NCBI GenBank assembly: GCA_948099385.1
Contig: CANUEZ040000107.1
Span: 3,100,001 to 3,164,000 of the forward strand
Direction of reading: 5' to 3'
From: Fasciola hepatica
Lineage: Eukaryota > Platyhelminthes > Trematoda > Plagiorchiida > Fasciolidae
DNA length: 64,000 nucleotides
The notes beneath the pieces were generated by a model, which saw nothing but the letters and a program-made list of their open reading frames with translations, ran no database searches and was not told the DNA's origin. The stretch's first letter is position 1; each line of letters opens with the position of its first letter. Made by a program: the position numbers and the translations under genes. This document shows positions 13,296-23,783 of the stretch, one piece after another.

Positions 13296-13299
13296 AATT

Positions 13300-13314
13300 T
13301 GGCTACGCATTGCT
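13300..13314 (+). promoter_or_regulatory. Candidate primer-binding site
   Basis: TGGCTACGCATTGCT, starting with the TGG that pairs with the CCA end of a tRNA primer, four bases after the LTR. The same string lies at 19,051-19,065 after the right LTR. I cannot name the tRNA from sequence alone. Confidence 0.5.
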
Positions 13315-14722
13315 AACGGTTTTCGACGGGCGAGCTGAGCAATACTGCGAGTTTGTCAAGCAGTTCGAGACGTTCGTTGAAAATAAGGTAACCGACCCTG
13401 GGCAAAGACTTCTCTACCTTACTCACTACTGCCGAGGCCGAGCAAGAGAAGCTATCGACGGGTGCACCATGCTCGATCCAGAACAAGGCTACACAAGGGC
13501 AAGGAAGATTCTAAGGGACTTGTTTGGCCAACCTTTCAATGAAGCCCGTAACCTAATAGAGGGCGTGATGGTTGAGGCAAAGAGAACCAAGGGCGACGTC
13601 TACACCATGGCCGACCTGGTGATTAAGATGCAGAACTGCTCAATAGCCCTCGACCATTTAGGTTACAGGGCTGACCTAGACGCTATGCACACTTTGGAAG
13701 GCATAGTCCGTCACCTTTCTCCCGAACTACAGGGTCGGTGGGCGGAAGAAGCAGAACGGATAAGCCGAAGCGACAGGGAGGCTAACTTCGAAGACCTGAC
13801 CGAATACTTGGACAGGCAAACGAAGGTAGCTGACAGCAGATTCGGCCGACTCATCCGGGGAAGCAACCGAGCAAACAAGCCCAGTACTAGCCGAGTCCAA
13901 ACCCCTGTACGGGAACATCCAAAGTATCAGCCTTGGACCACTACACACGTCATTTCACGAGATGCTACGGGGCAACCAAATTGCAGATCTTGTGGTACTA
14001 GCCATGGCCTACCAGAATGCCCCAAGTTCGGCAACGCCACAAAAGACGAACGGTGGGGAATGGCGAGGATGGCAGGAGCATGTTTTATCTGTCTCAACAC
14101 CACGCACCGGGCAGCAGCCTGTAGGACAAGGAATCGATGTGGTTACGAGGGCTGCACGGGCAGACACCATCGGCTGCTGCATCAGGCGAGAGTAACCATA
14201 TCCGAGGCGAGTTCCAAGCCCAGCGTGATTTGTTCAACTTCACAATCTGCCAGTAAACCGGTACGTTTAGGCGTAGTGGCCGTGGGGGTAGTGACTCCGA
14301 CTGGGATAGTCAAGGCGTTGGCTTTCGTTGATAGTGGATCCGACACCACTTTAGTGAAAGAGCGGTTTGCCGACAAACACCAACTGGCTAAAGGTGCGAC
14401 GTCGTTAGCAGTGAGCGCGGTGGGCGGAACACAGGTAATGACTGCCGGTAGATTGAGGCTGCAACTCATCCCCCTAGACACTAACGAGGAAATTGAACCA
14501 ACGGAGGCATTCACGTTAGCGGAGCTCCCCATGCGAGCACCAAGGTCGGTGAACGCAATCTTGACTCGGTGGCCCCACCTGCAGGATGTAACCGTTGTAG
14601 ACTGGGAAGATGATGAAGTGGAACTCCTCATCGGCCGCGACGTGCCAGAGGCGCATTGGGTGCTTGACCAGAGAGTGGGCGACCGCCAGGCACCTTATGC
14701 CGTACGCACGGCGCTGGGATGA
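13310..14722 (+). pseudogene. BEL/Pao Gag and protease segment (5'-truncated)
   Basis: 470-codon open frame. Residues 1-160 match the BEL/Pao gag domain (DUF1759-like) beginning abruptly at LTVFDG, a motif usually preceded by 100 or more residues; the frame opens with TTG and has no nearby ATG, so the N-terminus is deleted. Residues 225-287 form zinc-binding knuckles (CRSCGTSHGLPEC, then CFIC...H...C, then CGYEGC...HH) for nucleic-acid binding. The retropepsin active site is DSGSDTT (341-347), with the typical LLIGRDVPEAHW block at 449-460. The frame stops at a TGA (14,720-14,722), followed two codons later by a TAA; the same frame then resumes at 14,728, so these are point lesions in a continuous polyprotein and not its true end. 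Confidence 0.85.
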
Positions 14723-14727
14723 ATGTA

Positions 14728-15048
14728 ATACGGTCCAGTAGGGGTACGCGGTTCCGTGAATTACTTATCCGCCGAAACGGACCGCATAGAGTATCATCTG
14801 CAACGGCTGTATGAAAAGGAGTTTCATGACATTGGAGACGAAAGACCGACGTTGTCTCAAGAGGATCACTTCGCTCTACAAACGGTGCAGCAAGGCACTA
14901 GAGGCCTCAAAATCAGTTCGAGGTTCCCATCCCATGGCGCACATCGGTCGACCCGTAGACTGACAACAGAAATTATGTTCTCCAACGATTACTACGACTA
15001 AAAGAACGCTTCATTCGAGACCAGAATCTGTGGGAACGATACGCGGAT
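14728..15048 (+). pseudogene. BEL/Pao protease-RT linker, interrupted
   Basis: Continuation of the polyprotein between protease and RT. Frame 2 gives NYLSAETDRIEYHLQRLYEK and SQEDHFALQTV (to about 14,905), the usual 'S-ED--AL' block. After about 14,910 the reading moves to frame 1 (FEVPIPWR, then a TAG at about 14,953, then LLRLKERFIRDQNLWERYAD), which leads directly into the RT frame. Lesions here: one frameshift and one nonsense codon. Confidence 0.75.
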
Positions 15049-16010
15049 TTGATGAAGCGAAACGAGGCCCTCGGTTACGTTGAAAAGGTGCCTGTTAACA
15101 CCGACAGCAAAAGGGGTATCTGGTATCTGCCTCACCATCCGGTTATCAACCCCAAGAAACCCAATAAACTGCGGGTGGTTTTCTACTGTGCGGCCAAGTT
15201 CCAGGGCAAGTCGTTACACGATCGCCTACTACGAGGGCCTGACTGGATCACACCACTGATCGATGGTTTGTGCCGTTTCAGAGTGGGTAAAGTGGCTTTG
15301 TCTGCCGACATTAGGGAAATGTTCCATCAGGTGAAGATTCCGGTAGGAGAACGAGATGCTTTGCGTTTCCTGTGGTGGGAAGGGAGCAACCGGGACAACG
15401 CAGTGGTGAATTATAGGATGACCGTTCACCCCTTCGGAGCCATATCGTCACCATTTTGTGCCAACTACGCCCTCCGAGAATCAGCGAACAAACATGGCGA
15501 TCTAGTTCATCGGACGGTGGTAGAAAGCGTCAGCAGGAACTTCTACGTCGACGACTACCTTGGGTCATTCGATGATGTGGAATCAGCTCAAGAGCAGTTC
15601 AGGGGTCTGACGAGATTGCTGGAAGAGGGCGGCTTCCATCTAACCAAATGGATGTCGAACGCTTCAGAAGTGCTGAAGGTCATCCCGTATCACGAAAAGG
15701 CCGAAAGGGTAAGAGATTTGGACGGCTCTCCACTTCCTATCGAGCGCACCTTAGGGATACAATGGGACGCGGAAACGGACGATTTTGTTTTCGAACTAAA
15801 CGTTCCCGAGCTGCCAATAACCCGTCGTGGCATACTATCTGCCGTCTCAAGTTTGTTCGACCCGCTCGGTTTCGTCTCACCATGGCTGCTACCCGGAAAG
15901 ATCTTGTTGCAGCGGCCGTGCCGTAAGAAAGTTGATTGGGATCAGTCACTGGACCGAGGGGACCGGCTGGACTGGGAAGAATTTCTGAACACCTTGAAGA
16001 AATTTGGGGG
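15049..16010 (+). pseudogene. BEL/Pao reverse transcriptase
   Basis: RT domain copying element RNA to DNA in cytoplasmic particles. Visible landmarks, numbered from 15,049: LRVVFYCAAKFQGKSL at about 41-56, where Y sits at a position usually D; SADIREMFHQVKIP at about 85-98, holding the first catalytic Asp (D87); and FYVDDY at about 165-170 with the catalytic YVDD pair. The thumb/connection continues through RTLGIQWDAETDDFVF and SLFDPLGFVSPW. The frame runs on to 16,212, but true coding leaves it at a run of five G (about 16,003-16,009), where one extra G shifts the downstream part to frame 2. Length and order are normal for the family. Confidence 0.88.
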
Positions 16011-17095
16011 ACATAAGAATCCCACGATGTTTGACTCCTGGCCATACGACACGGACTGGAGAACTACATGCCTTTTCCGATGCATCCGAAGTCGGTTATG
16101 GAGCTGTGGTGTACGGACGATGGTGCGCAGGAGATGGACAATATACCACGAGGATCCTGTTCGCCAAAGCCCGTGTTGCTCCACTGAAGTCGGTCTCAAT
16201 CCCACGCCTTGAACTCAGCGCAGCAGTGTTGGCAGTCAGGGTGGTGCAAGCTGTGAAGAGATGTTCCGATCTCTACATTTGGTCAGTGAGCTTCTGGACG
16301 GATTCAACGATAGTACTTTACTACATTAACAACGTATGGAGCCGGTTCAGTACTTTCGTTGCTAACCGGCTCACGATTATCCACGATGAATCAGCCACTC
16401 ACCAGTGGAGTCATTTCAGGTCTGGCGATAATCCGACCGACCTGTGCTCCCGAGGTGCGAACAACTTCAGGCAACTGGACACGTGGACGAGAGGGCCAAA
16501 CTTCCTGCAATTGCCCAAACAGGACTGGCCCGTGTTCGAATTAAAACTCCCTACGGAAGTGGAACTGGAGATCAAAGGCGTAGTGATAGCAACCAACGTC
16601 GTCGAAGCGTCATCCATTCTATCGCGACTGGTCAGGTTTTCTTCCTGGATGAAAACGCTTCGTTCGCTAGTTTGGTTAACCAGGTTCAAGAGACATTTAC
16701 TAGTCATGAAAGGGCTACGGCCCTCAGGTCGGATACCGGTCGGCCCGATAGGTCCCGATGAGCTACAAGCGGAAGAGTACGATATTTTCAGAATGATACA
16801 ACGCGAGGCTTTCGCCCGAGAACTCAAGAGGGCGGAAGAAGTGGGGCCGACTAATAAAGACATGCCGTCTCCAAGAGGCGAGCTGAAGCGTTCAAACCCC
16901 AAACTCATCGACGGACTGCTGCGGGTGGATGGTAGGCTGACCAACGCCCACCTGAACTTCGACACAAAGTATCCTATACTGCTGCCTGCGAGACAACCTG
17001 TAGTAGAGCTAATGATTCAACACGTCCACGCCGTGGAGGGACATGCCGGGGAAAGTCACGTGACGAGCGTCATCCGAAAGCGTCTTTGGTTGTAG
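16004..17095 (+). pseudogene. BEL/Pao RNase H and integrase zinc-binding region
   Basis: Frame 2 after the G-run frameshift. RNase H, which degrades the RNA strand of the hybrid, shows ELHAFSDASEVGYGAVVY (about 20-37) with its catalytic Asp, FWTDSTIVLYYI, and the conserved SGDNPTDLCSRG. Towards the end come the histidines of the integrase zinc finger (HVHAVEGHAGESHV). A TAG at 17,093-17,095 interrupts the frame just before the second half of that finger (CVQCRRR), which continues in the same frame. This is a single nonsense lesion and not the end of the protein. Confidence 0.85.
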
Positions 17096-18133
17096 AGAGG
17101 ACGAGACACCGTAAAACGCGTAATCCGACGGTGTGTGCAATGCAGGAGACGCAATGTCACAGCAGGCAAACAACTCATGGCCCCACTACCAGAATGCAGG
17201 GTGACTACGGGCTGGTGGCCGTTCAGTGACACCGGGTTGGACTATTTCGGGCCCTTGTGGATCAAGTGCGGGAGGAGATTAGAAAAGCGATACGGATGTA
17301 TCATGACGTGCATGAAGTCACGTGCGGTACACCTAGAAGTCGCACATTCGATGACGACCGATTCGTTTCTACGGGCCTTGCAAAGATTTATCAACCGAAG
17401 AGGCGTACCGGCCGATATATACTCAGATAATGGGTCGAACTTTGTGGGCGCTCGCCGTGAATTGCAGCGTTGGCACAAGAACATAAACAGGGACGAACTG
17501 CAGGATCGAACCGTGGCCTACGGCATACGATGGCATTTCAACCCCCCACAGGCCAGTCACCGAGGCGGCATATGGGAACGCATGATCCGGTCCGCCAGAC
17601 GGATATTGCTGTCAATCATGGAGCAGCAGCCGCCCGACGACGAGACGCTGAACACCGTCATGACTGAGGTGGAGCGAATCCTGAACAACCGCCCCCTGGT
17701 TCCACTTCTGAACGGCGACCCCACCCACCTGGCGCTCATCCCGAACGACTTATTGACGTTAAGGTCGAACGAGGGTTTCCAAGGGCCGGTAAACCTTCGT
17801 GGGAGCTACCTCCACGGATGAAAGCAAGCGAAATATCTGGCCAAGGTCTTCTGGAGGCGATGGCTGCGGGAGTACCTACCGGCTCTGCAGACTCGACAGA
17901 AGTGGCTGGCCAAAACAAGACCATTCAGAGTTGGGGACGTGGTTATGATCGCCGACGAACGCGCACATTTCAGCACTTGGTCTTTGGGAGTAGTTACGGA
18001 AACCATCAAAAGCACTGACGGAATGATAAGAACGGTGAAGGTGAAGACAGCTAACGGAGTGCTCATTCGTGACATACGCAGTATTAACCTACTCGAGAGC
18101 GAAGACGGAGGAGCTGATAACCCCGAGGCCTAG
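17096..18133 (+). pseudogene. BEL/Pao integrase and DUF5641-like C-terminus
   Basis: Integrase inserts the DNA copy into the genome. The zinc-finger cysteines CVQCRRR lie at about 17,135. The core has LDYFGP (first Asp), IYSDNGSNFVGA (second Asp) and GGIWERMIRSAR (the Glu), the D,D-35-E arrangement. The frame is broken once by TGA at 17,819-17,821 and then continues without a shift through AKYLAKVFWRRWLREYLPAL and RVGDVVMIADE, a DUF5641-like segment typical of BEL/Pao, to the real-looking stop TAG at 18,131-18,133. Apart from the one stop the region is intact, so the element is fairly young. Confidence 0.87.
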
Positions 18134-18703
18134 TAAACCTTTTCACACCAGTCATCGAGGCGGATAAAGAAACACCATATTTACCACACGGCCTCTGGCA
18201 AACACGTTACAGTTCTCGCGGTCTTTCTTTGACATTACAGAAGCTTCTTTCAGATATGTGTTGATGAATGCGATCCCATTGTATATCCCGATACATACAC
18301 ACATGCTACATTTGACTCGTTTTCTTGCCACACGGTCCTTTTATTTGACATTGCAGAAAGTCCTCCTTTGATGTGTAGTCATACCTGTGATTTCATTGTA
18401 ACCCCCGCACACACACACGCGTTCACACACACTCATGCACATACATCCAGGACCGGACGGCCATTTAAGAGGACAACATTTATGTGACCCTTCACGCCCG
18501 CCATCGGTTATTTGGTCTCGTGGAAGACGTGGACTAGTCTCACGTCTATGTAGCCAATGGGTTAGGTGCGACCAGTAGTAGAACGTTGACGACGAGCATT
18601 AGACGCGCGCACTGACAGCAGGGCCTAGGCAGGTAGAAAGAATCAGTACCTTTATACCGAATCTTTGACTCTGGTAAGGATCCAGGAGGATTTTGGTGGG
18701 CGG
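18134..18703 (+). other. BEL/Pao 3' untranslated region with polypurine tract
   Basis: Non-coding stretch between the last stop and the right LTR. The purine-rich 'aggaggattttggtgggcgg' (about 18,684-18,703), directly before the LTR start TGTACC, is the expected priming site for plus-strand DNA. A CA-rich microsatellite-like patch lies at about 18,406-18,445. Confidence 0.65.
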
Positions 18704-19046
18704 TGTACCAGCCGGTCGTGGAAAATCCCCCTTTTTCCCTCGCGATTCAGTGTTTTTCCTAACATCACTCATTTGCCTACACTATTGACTTGTCTTTACG
18801 AACTGGTTGTTTTTCTGGTCCAATTGATGTTTGTTTGCGCTCAGAGCGCTACTTTGACACATCCTTGTTCAGGACCCGCGTGACGCACGTGCTGTTTTCT
18901 CACACGCTGCTATTCGGTTTCTCGTTGTTGAGTCCTTGTGATCGTATTATTGAGGTTTGTATATTTTTTATGTCATTGTTTATTGTAATAATCTATTATC
19001 GTAGAATATCACGGATAATCGTCTTTCGATTTCGGGATCCGTTGCA
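18704..19046 (+). repeat. BEL/Pao right LTR
   Basis: Second copy of the 343-bp repeat, better preserved at its ends (TGTACCAG ... GTTGCA). It starts immediately after the polypurine tract. Confidence 0.87.
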
Positions 19047-19190
19047 AATTTGGCTACGCATTGCTCAAACGCTCGTTACAACCCTTTCCGACAGCAACTC
19101 TCAAGCATCTTCAAATTCCCATCACAGACAAATGAGAAGGGATTCCAGGAAACCGAAGCGTAGTGGAAAGTGAGTCTCACAGGTAAACGA
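19047..19190 (+). mobile_element. Second BEL/Pao leader after right LTR
   Basis: AATT and the primer-binding string TGGCTACGCATTGCT follow the right LTR exactly as they follow the left one. The next 120 bases read as a basic, serine-rich frame (about 19,075-19,173, with RRDSRKPKRSGK) and are absent from the left unit. This looks like the leader and gag start of a second, truncated copy sharing the LTR, or the original 5' end lost from the left unit. Confidence 0.6.
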
Positions 19191-19359
19191 ACTGGACTAA
19201 TATTGGCGCCGGCCGCCAAGCAGTGCTTGGTCTTGAGACAACGGCAGACTTAGAAGCAAACGAGATCGATGCCCTGACGTGATTCTCTCTCTCTCACTGT
19301 GGATTCCGCAATGACCATTTCACCAGTGGCAGAGCCCTTTATTGTGATTTTATTTTTCA

Positions 19360-20250
19360 CCTGGAAGAAAATATTGGGCGACTACCATCTCCCGGGTCCT
19401 GTCAGCCAGCCAGCCTGGCAGAATTTACTCCCTGGTTCGGTGTAAATATCTGTATAACTGCTTTACCACCCTTGGAATGCTGAGCTCCTCGCGGGAGCAG
19501 GGAATCTACCGCATGACTGGAAAGACTATTGTTGTTCCGCTGTCCAGGGAAGACGACAAAACCGCGGGCACCAAGTACCATCCGGTGGGTGTAGCACGCC
19601 GTCTCTGAGATCAATAAATCCCCATAGCCAAACAGGTGTATGGATGTAAGAAAGCGATCACCTGCTGAGTTTCAAAAAATGCTCCTAAAAAGCCCGTTCC
19701 TGCCTATTCAGGCTTTGCTCGATCATGAGCCCTGGACTAGAGCGAAGGCCGAAGGATATTTGCTGAAATTTACCCTCGTGAATTTTAGCAAAGCCTTTTG
19801 GAGAGTTTCACGTGACCAGCTTTTCGGATGCCTGGCTTTTTGCCTTAGCTGACCCTTACTTGGGGGATGGAAGACTTACTACGGGGGCTGTAGTGTGCGG
19901 TCAGAGTCTCAAAACAATATCGAGGTGGTTCTCAGCATCAGGTGTTATCCTCCAAGGGCCCTTTCTTGGACCACGGTTGATTTGCACCTACGCAAGCTTC
20001 CTCCTCTCGGTTTGCTCATCCTCATGCCTGCTCTATGCAGAGGAAGTGGAGCTGTAACGAGCTCTCCGTCGCAGTGCAGACAGACAAGTTTACGGTACGA
20101 TCAGGAGGCGCCCATGGGCCGACCCGCACAGTGGATGCTTCCACTAAGTCCCATGAAAAGCATTCACAGGCTTGCGGCTCGTTCTCAGCAGCCAGTGACC
20201 CGCGTACTTTCCCGTAATCTGCTACGAAAAACGAAAAGGGGGTGATCTAG
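19360..20250 (+). pseudogene. CR1-like LINE RT remnant
   Basis: Decayed RT readable across frames. At about 19,495-19,560 a segment matching 'lP-dWK-a-V-p' of CR1-type RTs (LPHDWKDYCCSAVQG) is followed at about 19,640-19,850 by VNFSKAFWRVSRDQLF, the palm motif holding the first catalytic Asp in intact copies (here the position reads N). Beyond 19,900 only vague similarity remains and the FADD motif is not found. Resembles the LINE-B family more than LINE-A. Confidence 0.55.
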
Positions 20251-20639
20251 GAGTTTTTATCGTCTCTTTGGCTAAAATCCAGGGACTACAATGGCAGAAT
20301 GTGTGCCTGGGCTTGAAGCTTACCTGTTAAAATTCGCCCATCGTTTAGCAAAGCAATTTGAGACGTTGTCCAAATGAGTGCTTCCTCAGAGGTGTAGCGG
20401 CTACATTTCCAAGTACAACTGCAGAGAGAGTCAAGTGAGAGATTGCACGGGCCTGTAGCGCTAACGGAATGATACACGACTACGAACAATGAAAACTTTG
20501 TTTACCTGAACAGTCTTCGAGTTTGGCTACACCACTTGCTCCGCCTGTGTACATCATCTGCACGCTGTTGCGTTCCTCCAATACAAATGTTCTCCCGCTC
20601 CAACGTTTTGAGTTCTCCTAACTTGCACGCTGCTGAGTA
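20251..20639. other. No recognised gene
   Basis: No coding motif seen. The following boundary (20,650-20,690) shares about 30 bases with 35,484-35,516 in inverted orientation, centred on 'cccctggtcctcagttcgtg'. Confidence 0.4.
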
Positions 20640-21189
20640 TATTCGTTAACGTGTCACGAACTGAGGACCAGGGGTTAAAGACTCTATGCGGAAGCACCGC
20701 ATCGTTGGGAACGGCACTGATGTTCACTGGCGGTTATGCACGTGGGGCTTGGTTCGAATATGAAAGTATAAGGTCCGCGATCAGATGGCCAGGCAGCCAG
20801 AGGTCACAGAGGGCGGAGCCAGAGGTTAGCAAGTGACCATACAGCAGCGTTACCTAGGAGTGAATGCTAACGTCCCGGAGTAGAATGCACATGAGGGAGA
20901 GCTCGAAAAGGAGAAGCAGGCAAAGAAAGCTAGCCACGATGTGCCCCTGCAGTGGATTAAGGGTTAATGGAGGCAAATAGGAACCAATAAAGGACAAAGC
21001 GTAAGGGTAAGTTAGACTAGTGGAGAAGAGAGAAGCAAGCTGTATGAAGATAAAGGTATTTCAGTCGGGCTTATTCATTGCGGGAAAGGCCACAGCTAGT
21101 CAAAGTTTAGGATTCAGTCAGATAGGTGAAACTCTATCCTTGGTTGTGTCCGTAGTTGGAGGGAGCGGAGTCTGCGAAAGGGATGGTCT

Positions 21190-21932
21190 TGGAAGTCGAG
21201 GCCCCTCTCCTGTGCTACATCCTCAGCTATGCAGGTAAAAAATAACTGAAGCGCACGTGTAACGCTCAGATATGGGATGAGGGCCCATGGAAATTGGGAC
21301 TTGCTCTGCAAAGCTCGAGCCGTGATGAACAACTTCTTCCGGAACTTGGAGTAGCTAAGAAGGAAAAATATGACCTTATGGCCAATTTAGCCATGCTGGG
21401 ATAGACAGTAAGAGGCCTGTGCAGAAGCGATTGATAAGTTTTACAGGAACAGCATACTGGGCTAAAAGGAGGGAGACCGGTTATGGAGCGGGTTATACAA
21501 GTACAGTAAATTTAATCTTAAGCGGCGGAGCCAGAGTGGGTCAAGATTCAGATGTTGGTATCGTTCTCTATAGCTTAAAGACGTGGACCAACCGAGCAGT
21601 TCTTTAGTAAAACGCCTTTGTATGCTTTCCAGCGTGAATCTGTCGAATTTCGTCATGTTGGAAAATATTATTGAACAGTGTTCAAACGAAGGCCTGATGT
21701 GGGGTTTAAAGATGCTGATGATAATGTCACGAAGACGAAGGGAGCCGGAGAGAAAGGCCGCACTTCTCCTAGACTTGGCCGATTGGATGTCGGCGTGCTC
21801 AGAGAAGATGAGGCCCAAATCGTGGGTGGTAGGTCTACTGGCTATTGGGGACCCATCAAGAGTTAAGGATCCAGGGGGCAATTGGAACTTGTAGACTAGG
21901 ACCTCGCGCTCATCAACGGAAAACTTCATCAT
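21190..21932 (-). pseudogene. LINE-A copy 3 RT C-terminal region
   Basis: Frame 21,932-21,462 begins MMKFSVDEREVLVYKFQLPP, passes HDLGLIFSE (the 'DLGV' motif after the RT palm), IFKPHIRPSFEHCSIIFSN (the 'LVRPhLEYgs' thumb motif), and RRFTKELLGW. Compared with copy 4 it has an 18-bp deletion next to DLGL. The tail beyond 21,460 shifts frame and ends in GLDF near 21,190. Confidence 0.75.
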
Positions 21933-22523
21933 CCAAAAGTGCAGACAGCGGTCAGGTGCAGACAGGTCCGCCGGAAGGTTGCAAAGATTTGGGGTATAAT
22001 CACTGAAACTAGAAGAGTGGACTATTTTTTATATCGCCTGCAAACGAGAATGGCGTGCCATGGTGTACTGGATCCAGTGCGTCACTAACATACATTAGAA
22101 ATAGGAGAGGACAGAGTACACTGCGCTGCACAATATCACGTGTGACAGGTTTCGGGTTAAAAGTACGTCCGTTGGTGAGGACCACTTGCAAACGATGAGT
22201 GAGACAAGATTTCAGCCAAGAAAGCAGCGGGTCAGCAATGCCGAATGAACGCAATTTGGAGATAAGATGGGGATGTGAAACGCAGTCGAAAGCCCTCGAC
22301 AGATCCGGGTAGACAATTACTAATGACTGCCCGCTATCAACAGCATTATTGACTAGGTTGTGGAAGTCACACTGACATGTGGTGCATGATAACGATTTGA
22401 GAAATTCGTGCTGCCCATTGCTAAAAAGGTTCTAGGCGAGAAGATGGGTGGTAATGCCATCTTTGATAATCGTTCCCGTTATTCTGGAAATGATAAGGGT
22501 ATGGTTGATGGGACGGTTATTAG
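21474..22523 (-). repeat. Inverted repeat 1, left arm
   Basis: 1,050 bp, reverse complement of 25,201-26,268. By eye I see no mismatch over 21,901-22,523 against 25,201-25,823, and about nine substitutions plus one 18-bp gap in the rest. Identity drops abruptly at both ends. Spacer between arms is about 2.7 kb. Confidence 0.88.
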
Positions 22524-22560
22524 CGAGCTCAATAACTGGCCTTTTATTGTCTTGTGGAAC
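22009..22560 (-). pseudogene. LINE-A copy 3 RT core with altered catalytic motif
   Basis: Central RT. From 22,560 downward: NNRPINHTLIISRI (the NYRPIS block), then, in another frame, VIVYPDLSRAFDCVSHPHL, the palm motif, then the frame 22,254-22,009 with LLSWLKSCLTHRLQVVLTNG and the family's 'GVPQGSVLGPLLF' region altered to RDIVQRSVLCPLLFLMYVSD. The catalytic F-A-D-D position reads FAGD (22,033-22,044), so one metal-binding Asp is replaced. A stop follows seven codons later. Copy 4 has the same substitution and the same stop. Confidence 0.75.
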
Positions 22561-22990
22561 TGTAGTGACCTCGATTGTTTTGAGAAAATGACTATTTTCT
22601 TGACACTTTTTTTTTGATCTATTTCCTCCACAATCTTTTTTGACGTTTGACGTTAACCTCATAGTGTTCTCCGGTTGCGTACGTTTTACTGGACTGACTT
22701 TTCCGAGGTTTCCGTCGACCTCGTTTTAAATCACTTCCACTTTCGGTCGTTCGCCGATTGTGCGCGCTCGCGGTTCGCTTTCTGCTCAGCCGTTGCATTT
22801 CGTTTCGTTTTCCGTTCGGTGTATCTCTCGTATCGGTACTGTTTCGGTGCCACGATATGTAGAATACACCTTGCATCTGTAAACCGACTCGCGTCTTCTC
22901 TATTCGTCCGATAGGGGGGATATCGTTGGTATTTCGCTGCTAGACCCAACAGGGGACACGTTCACCAGCAGCCCTCGAATGTCTTCTATA
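22561..22990 (+). repeat. Solo-LTR-like repeat, copy a, with GAAC duplication
   Basis: 430-bp repeat also found at 34,106-34,533 in the same orientation, differing at only a few positions. It starts TGTAGTGACC and ends CTTCTATA. It is flanked by GAAC on both sides (22,557-22,560 and 22,991-22,994), and copy 4 of LINE-A lacks it at the equivalent place, showing the empty site. Length, starting TG, and a 4-bp duplication suit a solo LTR of a Gypsy-type element; the TA end is atypical. Antisense and sense frames inside (22,619-22,949) are shared by both copies but match no family I know. Confidence 0.65.
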
Positions 22991-23363
22991 GAACGACGAC
23001 TGGAAGCTTCCAGTTCAAAGATACAAAACTGGGTTTCAGTGAGAAAGTAAATAGATTTAGTAGTAGGAGTGGAAGGTCCGATGGACTGTCAATGATTGCA
23101 ACTTGGGGCAACCCATCTGGTCCAGGATGCGCGGTTGCTTTAAAGCTTGAAATGAGCCTAAAAATTGTGTTTGCTTCAGGTGTAAGTGTAAATAGAGACA
23201 AGCTGGTGATGGCAAAGGGATTCAGAGGACTTTGTGTGAGGCATGGGTCATGGTGCTGGAAAAGTAAAGGATAAAGGCCGCGGCGATATCGGAGGGGGGA
23301 TGGCCGAAGTTTCTTCGATAACACTACATACTGGATAATAGTATCTGTCGCCAAATTCCTCAA
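22991..23363 (-). pseudogene. LINE-A copy 3 RT, N-terminal part
   Basis: Region before the RT fingers. It contains SLSLFTLTPEANTIFRLI and HPGPDGLPQVAI, the 'K-s-GPDGlP' motif that opens most LINE RTs, then FVSLNWKLPVVVL. Copy 4 has the same block at 24,930-25,150 with roughly two thirds of residues alike. The frame is cut at 22,990 by the inserted solo-LTR-like repeat and resumes beyond it. Confidence 0.72.
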
Positions 23364-23783
23364 TTTATTTAGGAGTGACAGTTTTAATGCATTATTGGGA
23401 TTCTTTAGAGCTTCGGCCTATTCGTTGCTGAGCTTGTCATCCTTTGGTCCCCGGGTAATATCAGCAAGACGCGATAATCTCGTGAGAGAGAGAAGTCGTG
23501 GTTTCGGAGATAAAGTATTTGCTCCTTGAGGTACTTTGTTGGAGGGAGGCAAGTTTGGGCTTCCTAAGGGGAGGGGTTGGGGCAGTTGGACTAGGCTCAA
23601 AGAGGCAGTTTCCCATGGTAGGGTAAAAGTGATCAGCCGCCTGTTGGGGAGCCAGTCGTCGGAAAAAAAGGCTCCAATCTAGGTTACGGAGGAAACTGGG
23701 CGAAGAGTTCCAATTTAAGCGTTCAGAGGTGTTGGCTGGTGTCAGATAGACTGATGGACAGGGATGGAATGAAGGATTACCTG

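Larger units (their letters stand above)
12953..19046 (+). mobile_element. BEL/Pao LTR retrotransposon, nearly complete, inactivated
   Basis: Element bounded by two direct 343-bp repeats with gag, protease, RT, RNase H, integrase and a terminal DUF5641-like region in the order typical of BEL/Pao. Total about 6.1 kb, within the usual 5-7 kb. Five in-frame stops and two frameshifts interrupt the polyprotein, and the gag N-terminus is missing. No target-site duplication can be seen: the 5 bases before the left LTR (ACCCT) differ from those after the right LTR (AATTT), and the sequence after the right LTR looks like the element's own leader, so the outer end is probably not host DNA. Confidence 0.92.

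Noticed and set aside
14182..14631. 149-codon antisense gene in BEL/Pao
   Set aside because: It lies fully opposite the protease coding region and has no motif; a shadow frame.
16411..16965. 184-codon antisense gene in BEL/Pao
   Set aside because: Antisense shadow of the RNase H frame.
12948..19051. Target-site duplication around the BEL/Pao element
   Set aside because: Flanking 5-mers ACCCT and AATTT differ, and the right flank is element leader.
22675..22914. A conserved small protein shared with 34,218-34,457
   Set aside because: Conservation is explained by the solo-LTR-like repeat; both strands are open and no start context or family supports coding.
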